Positions 1 to 8,080 of a stretch of DNA of 34,106 nucleotides are shown here, in pieces. The DNA is from Sulfurimonas sp. Its GTDB lineage: Bacteria > Campylobacterota > Campylobacteria > Campylobacterales > Sulfurimonadaceae. Below the pieces are notes generated by a model, which was given only the letters and a program-made list of their open reading frames with translations, searched no databases and was not told the origin of the DNA. The position numbers and the translations under genes were made by a program. Numbering within the stretch: position 1 is the first letter of the stretch; each line of letters starts with the position of its first letter. The stretch covers positions 1 through 34,106 of the forward strand of contig JAMORK010000018.1 in the NCBI GenBank assembly GCA_027063645.1. Direction: 5' to 3'.

Positions 1-1
1 A

Positions 2-76
2 CAGTGCCAACAGCTTTATGACCAATTGCAAGGGAAAGTTGCATTTGATATTAGAATTGGTGCTAGTTTAAGTTAA
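2..76 (+). CDS. 3' end of an unidentified protein (partial)
   Basis: An open frame enters from the left edge and ends at TAA 74-76, giving 24 residues that end in GASLS. Too little is present to name a family. The frame overlaps the 3' end of the converging HNH gene by 14 bases. It could be a chance open frame, since it is short and I see only its end. Confidence 0.3.
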   Translation, partial: QCQQLYDQLQGKVAFDIRIGASLS

Positions 77-1181
77 AAGCTTCATGCCCTCTATCAAAAA
101 TTAGATAATCACTTTTTTTACATAATGATTCTATGGCTATATCTAGACAAATGTCATTACCTATTAAAGCAACTTCTATTTGAGATTTAAATAATAGAGG
201 CATAGCTTGCTGATAAGCATTCCAGTAATTTATAATAATATCAGAACGCTTTTCAATCAGTTTTCGAGTAGGTATTTTAGCTTTTTTCTGTTGTTGGTTT
301 AATTTTCTATCTGTTGGCAACATATTCCATAAATCATTATTGAACCAAACTGAATATGGCAACATATGATCTACATCATAGTTTTTGCCTTTGAGCTCTT
401 TTCCTGACCATACACATTCTTGTTCTTCTGTCAATATTTTTCTAATGGATGCTGTTTCTCGTATTTCAAGTGTATCGCTTGAAAGTTTGTCAATAATATT
501 TTTTGTAATCTCTTGGTCAGCATTTAATAAAATAGTTTTTTGTTTCCATTTAGCCATAATTGTGGATGTACCGTAGAGTGTTTGACCTAAGTATCTAAAG
601 ATATTGTAGTGTTGTTCTGAAATAGAGAAGTAATCAAAATTATTGATTAAAAAACTTGAAGTGTATAGTTCTTTAGCTTGGAGCTTTACTGTTCCAAATT
701 TATACCTTTCTGGTGTAAAAAATTCATATTCTGATTTACCAGTAAATTTCATAGGCATATTAACAATTTTATCTGCTATCTTTTTTGAAAGAATTAAGAA
801 TTTTTTTGAGAGTTCTATCGACATATTGGGGTTATGAAAAGCTTTGATAAATTGTGTATATGCATATTCCCATTCAATAGATTTATCTAGGTTAAGGAGT
901 TCAAATATACTATTATAAATAGCTGTAATTGGCTTATCTAAAACACTTTTATTATTTTGCTGTGAAATTTCTTTAAATACAAATGGCATATAGTCTAATA
1001 TCCACTGTTCTACAATGAGTCCAAGTGGAATATTAGCCCTACCTTTTTGGATATTAATAAGATGTTCATATTTTTGAGATGCATTTATAACACTTTTTAA
1101 AAGAACATATTTATAGGTACTTGAGGTCGAATCTTGTTCTATAATATAGTTTATTTGTCGTAAAGCTTCTGTATTAATCAT
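63..1181 (-). CDS. HNH endonuclease domain protein
   Basis: This is a 372-residue protein with a C-terminal HNH nuclease fold at about residues 250-305. Visible residues are C256 (CVWSG), the core DVDH with H272, the NDLWNMLP stretch with N286, and KLNQQQKK with N295. The second zinc-binding CxxC pair of many HNH proteins is missing. The first 240 residues are mostly helical and contain STYKYVLLKS near residue 21, a pattern I associate with accessory HNH proteins. Its ATG overlaps the upstream methyltransferase stop by 8 bases, so the two are very likely co-translated. No clear Shine-Dalgarno sequence precedes the start. The gene is AT-rich compared with the housekeeping genes. A DNA-cleaving role in defence or a mobile element is inferred; target and partner are unknown. 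Confidence 0.75.
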   Translation of the reverse strand: MINTEALRQINYIIEQDSTSSTYKYVLLKSVINASQKYEHLINIQKGRANIPLGLIVEQWILDYMPFVFKEISQQNNKSVLDKPITAIYNSIFELLNLDKSIEWEYAYTQFIKAFHNPNMSIELSKKFLILSKKIADKIVNMPMKFTGKSEYEFFTPERYKFGTVKLQAKELYTSSFLINNFDYFSISEQHYNIFRYLGQTLYGTSTIMAKWKQKTILLNADQEITKNIIDKLSSDTLEIRETASIRKILTEEQECVWSGKELKGKNYDVDHMLPYSVWFNNDLWNMLPTDRKLNQQQKKAKIPTRKLIEKRSDIIINYWNAYQQAMPLLFKSQIEVALIGNDICLDIAIESLCKKSDYLIFDRGHEAFNLN

Positions 1182-1767
1182 GTCTAAATATTATCGTAAT
1201 CCATGTTAAAGCATCTCTATTTAAACTATCTTGGGTGGAAACTGTCTTTATAAGAGTAAAGTTATATTGAGCAAACAACTGAATTATATATTCTAAATCA
1301 ACATCTTCAAAGTAACGTTGATCTTCACTTCTATTTCCTTCTGAATAACTAATAATTACAGAGGCTTTATCTGCAGTCATTCTAGCTATATCATTAACAA
1401 CATTTTCATACTGTTCTTTTTTTAAGTGCATCCACATGGCTATTGCGATAATGGAATCAAATTTTATTTTAAAGGGCGGCTGGTCTGTTGAAAATGGAAC
1501 TTCATTTACAATAAAGTGATTGGAAATAGCTGAAAATTTAGTTTGAGTATTTTGTACAAATTTCTTAGATGGGTCAATACCCCATATGTTGTACTTGTTT
1601 TCTTTTAGAAATTCTAGATCTCTACCAGAACCAAAACCTATATCTAATACAGTTGATTTTGGTTTGATATATTGTAAAAAAAGTTTGTGGAGTTTAGACA
1701 TATCTGCATTGTCATATTTTTTTATAAGTTCTTTTGATTGGGAATTGTAAAAGTCTAGTGTATTCAT
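1174..1767 (-). CDS. Class I SAM-dependent methyltransferase
   Basis: A 197-residue Rossmann-type methyltransferase. Motif I is VLDIGFGSGRD at residues 40-50 (D42, G44, G46, G48), and the acidic residue that usually binds the SAM ribose is D65 in GIDPS. No DPPY or NPPY motif is seen, so a base-methylating DNA enzyme is not indicated; the substrate could be protein, RNA or a small molecule. It starts about 65 bases beyond the 3' end of the tRNA-Ser gene, on the same strand, after an AT-rich spacer with no convincing ribosome-binding site. The downstream HNH gene overlaps its stop. The pairing suggests one accessory module rather than housekeeping, but this is inference. Confidence 0.8.
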   Translation of the reverse strand: MNTLDFYNSQSKELIKKYDNADMSKLHKLFLQYIKPKSTVLDIGFGSGRDLEFLKENKYNIWGIDPSKKFVQNTQTKFSAISNHFIVNEVPFSTDQPPFKIKFDSIIAIAMWMHLKKEQYENVVNDIARMTADKASVIISYSEGNRSEDQRYFEDVDLEYIIQLFAQYNFTLIKTVSTQDSLNRDALTWITIIFRHD

Positions 1768-1831
1768 TTGAAAATCTAATGAATAAAGAAGTATTATTAA
1801 AAATATTATTTGATTGTTGTTAAAAAAGAAG

Positions 1832-1920
1832 TGGTGGACCCTCAGAGATTCGAACTCTGGGAGGTGTTACCCTCGCCGGTTTTCAAGACCGGTGCATTCG
1901 ACCAACTCTGCCAAAGATCC
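1832..1920 (-). tRNA. tRNA-Ser (anticodon UGA)
   Basis: An 89-nt cloverleaf including an encoded CCA. The anticodon stem is CCGGT/ACCGG with loop CTTGAAA (UGA), there is a long variable arm closed by GAGG/CCTC, and the T arm is CAGAG-TTCGAAT-CTCTG. The acceptor GGATCTT pairs with AGGGTCC using two G-U pairs. The discriminator base reads A, whereas bacterial tRNA-Ser usually has G. It is the last gene of the four-tRNA operon and is followed directly by a T-rich tract (TTCTTTTTT on the minus strand) that may end transcription. Confidence 0.95.
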
Positions 1921-1950
1921 ACATGTGTTATTATAACATAAAAGTAAAAC

Positions 1951-2024
1951 TGGAGGTGCCACCCAGATTTGAACTGGGGATAGCAGCTTTGCAGGCTGCG
2001 GCCTTACCACTTGGCGATGGCACC
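1951..2024 (-). tRNA. tRNA-Cys (anticodon GCA)
   Basis: A 74-nt cloverleaf. The anticodon stem is GCAGC/GCTGC with loop CTGCAAA (GCA). The acceptor GGTGCCA pairs with TGGCACC, followed by discriminator T and an encoded CCA, as expected for tRNA-Cys. It lies 30 bases upstream of tRNA-Ser on the same transcript. Confidence 0.96.
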
Positions 2025-2045
2025 AGTCATTATCTTTCATATCAA

Positions 2046-2132
2046 TGGTGCCCGGAGCCGGACTTGAACCGGCACAGTATTGCTACCGGGGGATTTTAAG
2101 TCCCCTGCGTCTACCAATTTCGCCATCCGGGC
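2046..2132 (-). tRNA. tRNA-Leu (anticodon UAA)
   Basis: An 87-nt cloverleaf with a long variable arm. The anticodon stem is GGGGA/TCCCC with loop CTTAAAA (UAA). The acceptor GCCCGGA pairs with TCCGGGC, followed by discriminator A and an encoded CCA. It is second in the tRNA operon. Confidence 0.96.
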
Positions 2133-2170
2133 ATCTGTTATGAAATCACAGTTTACAATTATTAAGTTAA

Positions 2171-2245
2171 TGGAGCGGGAAACGAGGTTCGAACTCGCGA
2201 CCCCAACCTTGGCAAGGTTGTGCTCTACCACTGAGCTATTCCCGC
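2171..2245 (-). tRNA. tRNA-Gly (anticodon GCC)
   Basis: A 75-nt cloverleaf. The anticodon stem is CAACC/GGTTG with loop TTGCCAA (GCC). The acceptor GCGGGAA pairs with TTCCCGC, followed by discriminator T and an encoded CCA. It is the first gene of the minus-strand operon, about 35 bases downstream of the promoter's -10 box. Confidence 0.96.
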
Positions 2246-2280
2246 ACTCTTACACGACCTATGTCTGTAAGTGAGGTGGA

Positions 2281-2309
2281 ATTATAGCCGATTGTTTTTT
2301 GTTTGTAAA
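2281..2309 (-). promoter_or_regulatory. Sigma-70 promoter of the tRNA operon
   Basis: On the minus strand TTTACA (2309-2304) is followed by a 17-base spacer and a perfect TATAAT (2286-2281). This is the closest match to a textbook sigma-70 promoter in the window and fits a highly expressed stable-RNA operon. It is divergent from the ilvD promoter about 55 bases away. Confidence 0.75.
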
Positions 2310-2340
2310 GAGTTTTCAGCATAAATTTCAAAAAAAGTGG

Positions 2341-2346
2341 TATAAT
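2341..2346 (+). promoter_or_regulatory. -10 box of the ilvD promoter
   Basis: A perfect TATAAT lies 44 bases before the ilvD start. No good -35 hexamer is seen at the right distance; the upstream stretch is AT-rich. This probably drives ilvD-thrS-infC. Confidence 0.55.
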
Positions 2347-2389
2347 CGCATTTATAAATAAAGATGTAAACTACTATATAGGAAAAAAT

Positions 2390-4078
2390 ATGAGAAGTGA
2401 TACTATTAAAAAGGGCTTTGATAAAGCACCGCACCGTTCACTGTTACGTGCAACAGGACTTAAAGATGAAGATTTTGACAAGCCGTTTATTGGTATTGCG
2501 AACTCTTACATAGACATTATTCCGGGGCACTTTTTTCTTCATGAGTATGGAGAGATTGTAAAAGAGGCTATTCGTGAAGCGGGTGGTGTACCATTTGTTT
2601 TCAATACAATTGGTGTAGATGATGGAATTGCAATGGGGCATGATGGTATGCTTTATTCTCTTCCATCTCGTGAGATTATTGCTGATTCTATTGAGACTGT
2701 AATGAATGCTCATAAATTAGATGCGATGATTTGTATTCCTAACTGCGACAAGATTGTTCCAGGGATGATAATGGGTTCACTTCGTGTAAATGTTCCTACT
2801 ATTTTTGTTTCAGGTGGGCCAATGCCTGCTGGACATAAAAAAGATGGTACACCAATTGACCTTTCAACAGCTTTTGAAGCAGTTGGAGAATTTAATGAAG
2901 GGAAGATGACTAAAGAAGAACTTTATGAGATTGAGTGTGAAGCTTGTCCATCTGGTGGTTCATGTTCTGGTATGTTTACTGCAAACTCTATGAACACTCT
3001 TTGTGAAGCTATGGGTATTGCCCTTCCTGGTAATGGTACAGTTTTAGCAATGACACCTGAGCGTATTGCGATGGTTAAAGTTGCTGCTAAGCGTATTGTA
3101 GAGCTTGCAAAAATGGAAAACAATGAGAAGTATAACTTCAAAAATATTCTTAATGAAAAAGCAGTGCATAATGCTTTTGTTGTAGATATGGCGATGGGTG
3201 GAAGCTCAAACACTGTACTTCATATGTTAGCAATAGCAAAAGAAGCTGATGTTGATTTCAAAATAGAAAATATCAATAAAATTGCAGATAAAGTAGCACA
3301 TATTGCTAAAATATCTCCATCTTTAACAACAGTTCATATGAAAGATATTGACGATGCTGGTGGAGTAAACGCGGTGATGAAAGAGGTAAGTCGTAGAGGG
3401 GAACTTTTAGAGCTAGATGCTTTAATGATTACTGGTGAGACTTTGGGCGAGCGTATTAAAGATGCTAAGATTAAAAATACAGATATCATCCATACAAATG
3501 AGAATGCTTTTTCTCAAGTTGGTGGTCTCTCTATCCTTTTTGGTAACTTAGCACTAGAGGGTGCTGTAGTAAAAACTGCAGGTATTGATCCAACTATGCG
3601 TCAGTTCAAAGGAACTGCTATCTGTTTCAATTCGCAACCAGAAGCAATCGCAGGTATTATGGGTAAAAAAGTAAAAGCGGGTGATGTTGTAGTTATCCGT
3701 TACGAGGGTCCAAAAGGTGGTCCAGGTATGCAAGAGATGCTTGCTCCTACTGCACTTATCCAAGGGATGGGTCTTGGCGAATCTGTAGCACTTATTACCG
3801 ATGGTCGTTTCTCAGGAGCAACCAAAGGTGCTTCTATTGGGCATGTTTCTCCAGAAGCTGCTGAGGGTGGACTTATCGCACTTATCGAAGATGGTGATGA
3901 GATAGAACTTGACACTGATGCACATCTTTTACAATTAAATGTAAGTGAAGAGATTATTGCTGAGCGTCGTGCAAAATGGAAACCATACAAAAATGAAGTA
4001 AAATCTAAGTGGCTTAAACGCTACCAACTTTTAGTATCAAATGCATCAAATGGTGCTGTACTTAAAACAGAATTATAA
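2390..4078 (+). CDS. ilvD: Dihydroxy-acid dehydratase
   Basis: IlvD dehydrates 2,3-dihydroxy-3-methylbutanoate and its ethyl homologue to the keto acids that precede valine and isoleucine, in the cytoplasm. The 562 residues are full length. Iron-sulfur and magnesium ligands are visible: PNCDK with C119, VDDG near residue 77, and [10 protein letters not shown] with C192. Where the [2Fe-2S] subtype has a third cysteine, this protein has IIPGH (G46), as in the oxygen-sensitive [4Fe-4S] enzymes. The GRFSG motif with the catalytic serine is in the C-terminal third. The ATG at 2390 follows AGGAAAAAAT. thrS starts 15 bases downstream, so the two are probably co-transcribed. Confidence 0.97.
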   Translation: MRSDTIKKGFDKAPHRSLLRATGLKDEDFDKPFIGIANSYIDIIPGHFFLHEYGEIVKEAIREAGGVPFVFNTIGVDDGIAMGHDGMLYSLPSREIIADSIETVMNAHKLDAMICIPNCDKIVPGMIMGSLRVNVPTIFVSGGPMPAGHKKDGTPIDLSTAFEAVGEFNEGKMTKEELYEIECEACPSGGSCSGMFTANSMNTLCEAMGIALPGNGTVLAMTPERIAMVKVAAKRIVELAKMENNEKYNFKNILNEKAVHNAFVVDMAMGGSSNTVLHMLAIAKEADVDFKIENINKIADKVAHIAKISPSLTTVHMKDIDDAGGVNAVMKEVSRRGELLELDALMITGETLGERIKDAKIKNTDIIHTNENAFSQVGGLSILFGNLALEGAVVKTAGIDPTMRQFKGTAICFNSQPEAIAGIMGKKVKAGDVVVIRYEGPKGGPGMQEMLAPTALIQGMGLGESVALITDGRFSGATKGASIGHVSPEAAEGGLIALIEDGDEIELDTDAHLLQLNVSEEIIAERRAKWKPYKNEVKSKWLKRYQLLVSNASNGAVLKTEL

Positions 4079-4093
4079 GAATAGGACAAAATA

Positions 4094-5902
4094 TTGAGTG
4101 CAATAGCAATAAAACACAATAATGAAATAGTAGACTTAGTAACTGCAGAAGAACAAGGGATTACAGGTGAAGAGATAGAGTTAGATAACTCTCCTGAATC
4201 ACTTGAAGTACTTCGTCACTCAACAGCTCACCTTATGGCACAGGCGATTAAATCACTCTATCCTGATGCTGAGTTTTATGTAGGGCCAACTGTGAAAGAG
4301 GGTTTTTATTATGACTTTAAAACAGAATCTGAGATAGGTGAGGGTGATCTTAAAAAAATTGAGAAACAGATGCTCTCTTTTGCAAAGAAAAAGTACAAGA
4401 TCGAAAAGTACGAAATTTCTATGGATGAAGCAAAAGAAAAATTTAAAGATGATCACTTAAAGCTTGCTGTTATGGAGAGAATCCCTGATGATAAAGTAAG
4501 TATTTATAAGCAAGGTGAGTTTGAAGACCTTTGTCGTGGTCCGCATCTTCCATCTATTGGGCTTATTCGTTACTTTAAACTTACTAAAGTTGCTGGTGCT
4601 TATCTTGGCGGTGACTCTAAAAATGAGATGCTTACTCGTATATATGGTATTGCATTCGCAACAAAAGATGCACTTAAAGCACATATGGACATGTTAGCAG
4701 AAGCTGCAAAACGCGATCATCGTAAGATAGGTAACGAGATGAAACTCTTTACTTTCCGTGAGGAAGTTGGAGCAGGTTTTCCTATCTGGCTTCCAGCTGG
4801 TGGACGACTTCGTGCTCGTTTAGAATCACTTCTTTTCAAAGCACATCGTAAACGCGGTTATGAGCCAGTTCGTGGACCAGAGATGCTTCGTTCAGACCTT
4901 TGGAAAACATCAGGCCACTACCAAAACTACGGCGAAAATATGTACTTTACTAAAATTGATGAGATAGAGTTTGGTGTAAAACCGATGAACTGTGTTGGGC
5001 ATATTAAAGTGTATGAAGATGAGCTTCACTCTTACCGTGATCTTCCAATTAAGTACTTTGAGTATGGTGTTGTTCACCGTCATGAGATGACAGGTGCACT
5101 TCATGGACTTTTCCGTGTTCGTGAGTTTACTCAAGATGATGCACATATCTTTTGTACTGTAGACCAAATTGAAGAGCAAATTATCGAAGTTATCGACTTT
5201 GTTGATAAAATCATGTCTACTTTTGGATTTGAGTATAAGATGATGATCTCTACGAAGCCAGAAAAAGCGGTAGGTGATGCAGAAGTTTGGGAAAAATCTG
5301 AAGCAGCTCTAAAAAACGCGATGGAAGTTCACAATTTACCATACGAGATAGATGAGGGTGGTGGGGCATTTTATGGTCCTAAAATCGACATTAAAATTCT
5401 TGATGCCATCGGTCGTGAGTGGCAATGTGGTACAGTACAACTAGATAACAATCTTCCAGCAAGATTTGAGCTCGAGTATAACGGTGAAGATAATGAAAAA
5501 ATCCAGCCTGTAATGATTCATCGTGCTATTCTTGGTTCCTTTGAACGTTTTATCGGAATTTTAACTGAGCACTATGCTGGGGAATTTCCGATGTTTATTG
5601 CTCCTACACAAGTGGCAATTGTACCGGTTGCAGAGACACATAAAGATTATGCTAAGCTTTTATCAGATAAACTTATTGACATTAATGCCGATAGTGAGAT
5701 ATATGCTAAAAATGATTCGTTAAATAAACGTATCAGAACGGCAGAAAAAACTCGTGTTCCTATGATAGTAGTCCTTGGTGATGAAGAGATAGAAAACAAA
5801 ACAGTTTCCGTACGTGATAGACGTACACGTGAACAATATACATTAAGTGAAGAGGAATTTCTTGCACTTATACAAACTAAAATAAATGAGGTAAATTTTT
5901 GA
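4094..5902 (+). CDS. thrS: Threonine--tRNA ligase
   Basis: ThrS charges tRNA-Thr and edits mischarged serine. The 602-residue protein has the editing-domain HSTAH motif (H42, H46), CRGPH near residue 148, the class II catalytic core with zinc ligand C300 in MNCVGH, and HRHEMTG. The C-terminal anticodon-binding domain is present (from about residue 500). The N-terminal TGS region is short: only about 40 residues precede the editing domain, compared with about 70 in the E. coli type. Translation starts at TTG 4094, preceded by AGGA; no better ATG fits. The stop overlaps the infC start in the tetranucleotide TTGA. Confidence 0.97.
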   Translation: MSAIAIKHNNEIVDLVTAEEQGITGEEIELDNSPESLEVLRHSTAHLMAQAIKSLYPDAEFYVGPTVKEGFYYDFKTESEIGEGDLKKIEKQMLSFAKKKYKIEKYEISMDEAKEKFKDDHLKLAVMERIPDDKVSIYKQGEFEDLCRGPHLPSIGLIRYFKLTKVAGAYLGGDSKNEMLTRIYGIAFATKDALKAHMDMLAEAAKRDHRKIGNEMKLFTFREEVGAGFPIWLPAGGRLRARLESLLFKAHRKRGYEPVRGPEMLRSDLWKTSGHYQNYGENMYFTKIDEIEFGVKPMNCVGHIKVYEDELHSYRDLPIKYFEYGVVHRHEMTGALHGLFRVREFTQDDAHIFCTVDQIEEQIIEVIDFVDKIMSTFGFEYKMMISTKPEKAVGDAEVWEKSEAALKNAMEVHNLPYEIDEGGGAFYGPKIDIKILDAIGREWQCGTVQLDNNLPARFELEYNGEDNEKIQPVMIHRAILGSFERFIGILTEHYAGEFPMFIAPTQVAIVPVAETHKDYAKLLSDKLIDINADSEIYAKNDSLNKRIRTAEKTRVPMIVVLGDEEIENKTVSVRDRRTREQYTLSEEEFLALIQTKINEVNF

Positions 5903-6414
5903 GTAAAAAAAACCGTGTAATAATGAATGATGACATTCGCGCAACAGAGTTAAGATGTACTGTAGATGGGGGAGAATCTTTAGGGATTGTCTCTTTTGAT
6001 GAAGCTATGGATAAAGCAAATGAGTTGGGACAAGATTTAGTTTTAATCGCTCCAGATGCAAAGCCACCTGTTGCAAAGATTATGGATTACGGTAAATTCA
6101 AATACCAAGAAGAGAAAAAGCTAAAAGAACAACGTAAAAATCAAGTAAAGATTGTTGTTAAAGAGATTAAACTTTCTGTGAAAATTGCAGAAAATGATAT
6201 CAACTACAAAGTAAAACATGCTCGTGAATTCTTAGAAAAAGGTTTTCATGTAAAGTTCCGTGTATTTCTTCGTGGTCGTGAGATGGCTCACCCTGAAGCT
6301 GGTAGAGAAGTTCTTATGCGTGTTTGGCCAATGGTTGAAGATATCGCTGTTATGGAAAAACCACCAAAATTTGAAGGGCGTTACTACAACATGTATGTAG
6401 TACCACAAAAGTAG
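5899..6414 (+). CDS. infC: Translation initiation factor IF-3
   Basis: IF-3 binds the 30S subunit and checks start-codon pairing during initiation. The 171 residues cover the N-domain, the lysine-rich linker (around residues 70-90) and the C-domain ending in YNMYVVPQK. It starts at TTG 5899 inside the thrS stop (TTGA), so translational coupling is likely. A non-ATG start is usual for infC and supports its known autoregulation through start-codon discrimination. The usual followers rpmI and rplT are not here; a non-coding stretch and a converging transporter gene follow instead. Confidence 0.96.
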   Translation: MSKKNRVIMNDDIRATELRCTVDGGESLGIVSFDEAMDKANELGQDLVLIAPDAKPPVAKIMDYGKFKYQEEKKLKEQRKNQVKIVVKEIKLSVKIAENDINYKVKHAREFLEKGFHVKFRVFLRGREMAHPEAGREVLMRVWPMVEDIAVMEKPPKFEGRYYNMYVVPQK

Positions 6415-6423
6415 CCGAGGCGG

Positions 6424-6439
6424 TTTTGCTTTAGCAAAA
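6424..6439 (+). terminator. Possible terminator after infC
   Basis: Perfect 6-bp stem TTTTGC/GCAAAA with loop TTTA, 10 bases past the infC stop. It is followed by a CTTTCTTT tract rather than a clean T-run, so strength is uncertain. Confidence 0.4.
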
Positions 6440-6440
6440 A

Positions 6441-6590
6441 CTTTCTTTAGAAAAATAATAACAATAGCGACGTATTTTCTTCGTCGCTACACTCGTCACA
6501 CCCCAAGAGTACTTCTTCACTCTGTTCAGGGCGTGCACATGAGTGCACTTCCTCGCTATGCTTCTTGAAACTACATCACTCTTGTTACTA
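6441..6590. repeat. Degenerate intergenic repeat region
   Basis: Read on the minus strand, this stretch holds three related units of about 34-35 bases that begin AGCGAGGAAGT, AGAGTGAAGAAGT and AGCGACGAAG. Each can fold: GTGCAC-tcat-GTGCAC, AGAGT...ACTCT, and AGCGACG...CGTCGCT (7-bp stem). Base composition is richer in GC than the flanks. No supported ORF is present. It may be a dispersed repeat of this genus; copies elsewhere cannot be seen from this window. Confidence 0.4.
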
Positions 6591-6635
6591 TTTTAATTAA
6601 TGTATTAAATTAGTGTATTTTAATTTTGAAAAGAC

Positions 6636-6654
6636 AGCTAAGATTTACTTAGCT
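6636..6654 (-). terminator. Terminator of the MFS gene
   Basis: Perfect 7-bp stem AGCTAAG/CTTAGCT with a 5-base loop. It overlaps the last codons and stop of the MFS gene and is followed on the minus strand by GTCTTTTC. Confidence 0.5.
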
Positions 6655-7970
6655 ATCTTCGCTTTTAAATCATCTTCTTCTAAACTTTCACTTGCGTATT
6701 TAATCACAACAACATCTTCTGTTTCATTGATAAACCACTCTGCAATGTGTTCACTCTCTAGTGTACCAAGCTTGTCAAAATCAACTTCAATCTGTGGTAT
6801 AACAAGGTGTGAGTAGCGTTTTGGATTTTGCATCTTTAATGCTGTCCATATAAGCCATACAAAACCAATAGCTCCAATAGTAAGACCTAATGTTTCACGT
6901 CCACTAAAGTCAAGGTAGAGACCAGCGAATGTTCCACCTAAGAAAGTCATAAAGTAGGCTACAGAGTTAGCAATACCAAGAGCAGCACCTTTTTGGTGCA
7001 CCTTAGCAAACTTAGAGATCATAGATTGAACAAGTGGCTCCATCATGTTAAACGCGATAAAGAAAAAGATAACAGCAGTTACAAAAACACTGCTTGAATC
7101 TGTTGTTCCCATCATTACAAATGAAGCGATAAATAAAACGATACTTACCATAAAGATCTGTTTTGGAATATTGCGTTTTTCACCAAATACAGCAGCTGGC
7201 CCCATAGCTATAAGTCCAGCTATCATTGCTGGAACATAAACCATCCATAGCTCACTTCTGTCCCAGTTAAAGCCATATTCTGGTTTTGTTAAAAAGATTG
7301 GGATGATGACAAATGCTGCAGTCATAAGACCTTTTTGCATTGCATTAATGATGATCATACCTAAAAGATTCGGATCTTTTAAGATGTCAGCAGTTTTTGT
7401 CTCTTTATGATAGATATGTTTAATCTTAGGTGGGGTTGGTACTTTTACAAAAAGAACTACGATTGCCACAACAGCTAAAATAGCAGTGATAAAAAATATT
7501 GCACTGATTCCGTAGTGAGAAGCTACAACAGGCCCAAGAGCCATAGCAACTGCAAAACTCATTGCTATAAATCCACCCATGATAGCCATGGCATGACCAC
7601 GAGTTTTCTCTTCAACTAAGTCGGCAATCATCGCGGTAACAACACTTCCAATAGCTCCAGCACCTTGTAAAAAACGCCCAAACATGAGTGTATAGATATC
7701 TGTAGAGTAAGCACACACAAGTGAACCTACAAGAAAGATGATAAGACCAAAAAGGATTGTTGGTTTACGACCAACCTTATCACTCATCGTTCCAAAAGGT
7801 ACTTGAAAAATGGCTTGAGTTAAAGCATAACCACCAACAATAACACCTACGAGAAATGGAGTGGCACCTTCAAGTTCGAGTGCATAGACAGAAAGTACAG
7901 GAAGTACTAAAAAGAGTCCTAAAAATCTTAAAAAAAGAATGGAGGAGAGGGGAAAAACTTTTTTGAACAT
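6645..7970 (-). CDS. MFS transporter, YajR-like
   Basis: A 441-residue major facilitator with about 12 membrane segments. The loop 2-3 signature of the superfamily is visible as GTMSDKVGRKP near residues 60-70, and GRFLQGAGA follows in helix 4. After the last helix (about residue 385) there is a hydrophilic tail of about 55 residues with alternating beta/alpha character, which fits the cytoplasmic ferredoxin-like YAM domain of YajR. The substrate is unknown; a drug or metabolite exporter is the family expectation. The ATG at 7970 is preceded by AAAGG. The gene is divergent from rdgB, and the two share a palindromic promoter region. A hairpin overlaps its stop. Confidence 0.85.
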   Translation of the reverse strand: MFKKVFPLSSILFLRFLGLFLVLPVLSVYALELEGATPFLVGVIVGGYALTQAIFQVPFGTMSDKVGRKPTILFGLIIFLVGSLVCAYSTDIYTLMFGRFLQGAGAIGSVVTAMIADLVEEKTRGHAMAIMGGFIAMSFAVAMALGPVVASHYGISAIFFITAILAVVAIVVLFVKVPTPPKIKHIYHKETKTADILKDPNLLGMIIINAMQKGLMTAAFVIIPIFLTKPEYGFNWDRSELWMVYVPAMIAGLIAMGPAAVFGEKRNIPKQIFMVSIVLFIASFVMMGTTDSSSVFVTAVIFFFIAFNMMEPLVQSMISKFAKVHQKGAALGIANSVAYFMTFLGGTFAGLYLDFSGRETLGLTIGAIGFVWLIWTALKMQNPKRYSHLVIPQIEVDFDKLGTLESEHIAEWFINETEDVVVIKYASESLEEDDLKAKIAK

Positions 7971-7989
7971 ATATAGCCTTTATATATAG

Positions 7990-8007
7990 TATAATTTCGA
8001 AATTATA
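7990..8007. promoter_or_regulatory. Palindrome holding both divergent -10 boxes
   Basis: The 18-base sequence TATAATTTCGAAATTATA is a perfect palindrome. It supplies TATAAT on the plus strand (7990-7995, towards rdgB) and TATAAT on the minus strand (8007-8002, towards the MFS gene). The two predicted start sites would fall within the same few bases. It is either a pair of face-to-face promoters or one promoter overlapping an operator. Confidence 0.5.
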
Positions 8008-8080
8008 GAGCAATAATTATTTACATACTATTTGTAAAGAGTAAAATTTGTTTTTTAAAGATAAATATAAGGAATACCCA

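Noticed and set aside
2037-2274. Open frames on both strands across the tRNA genes (64 residues each)
   Set aside because: They lie on clear cloverleaf tRNAs; the reading frames are by-products of tRNA sequence.
1-2309. Island boundaries (att repeats) at the tRNA-Ser 3' end
   Set aside because: I looked for a second copy of the tRNA-Ser 3' end between 1 and 1831 and found none, and there is no integrase; an island remains possible only beyond the window edge.
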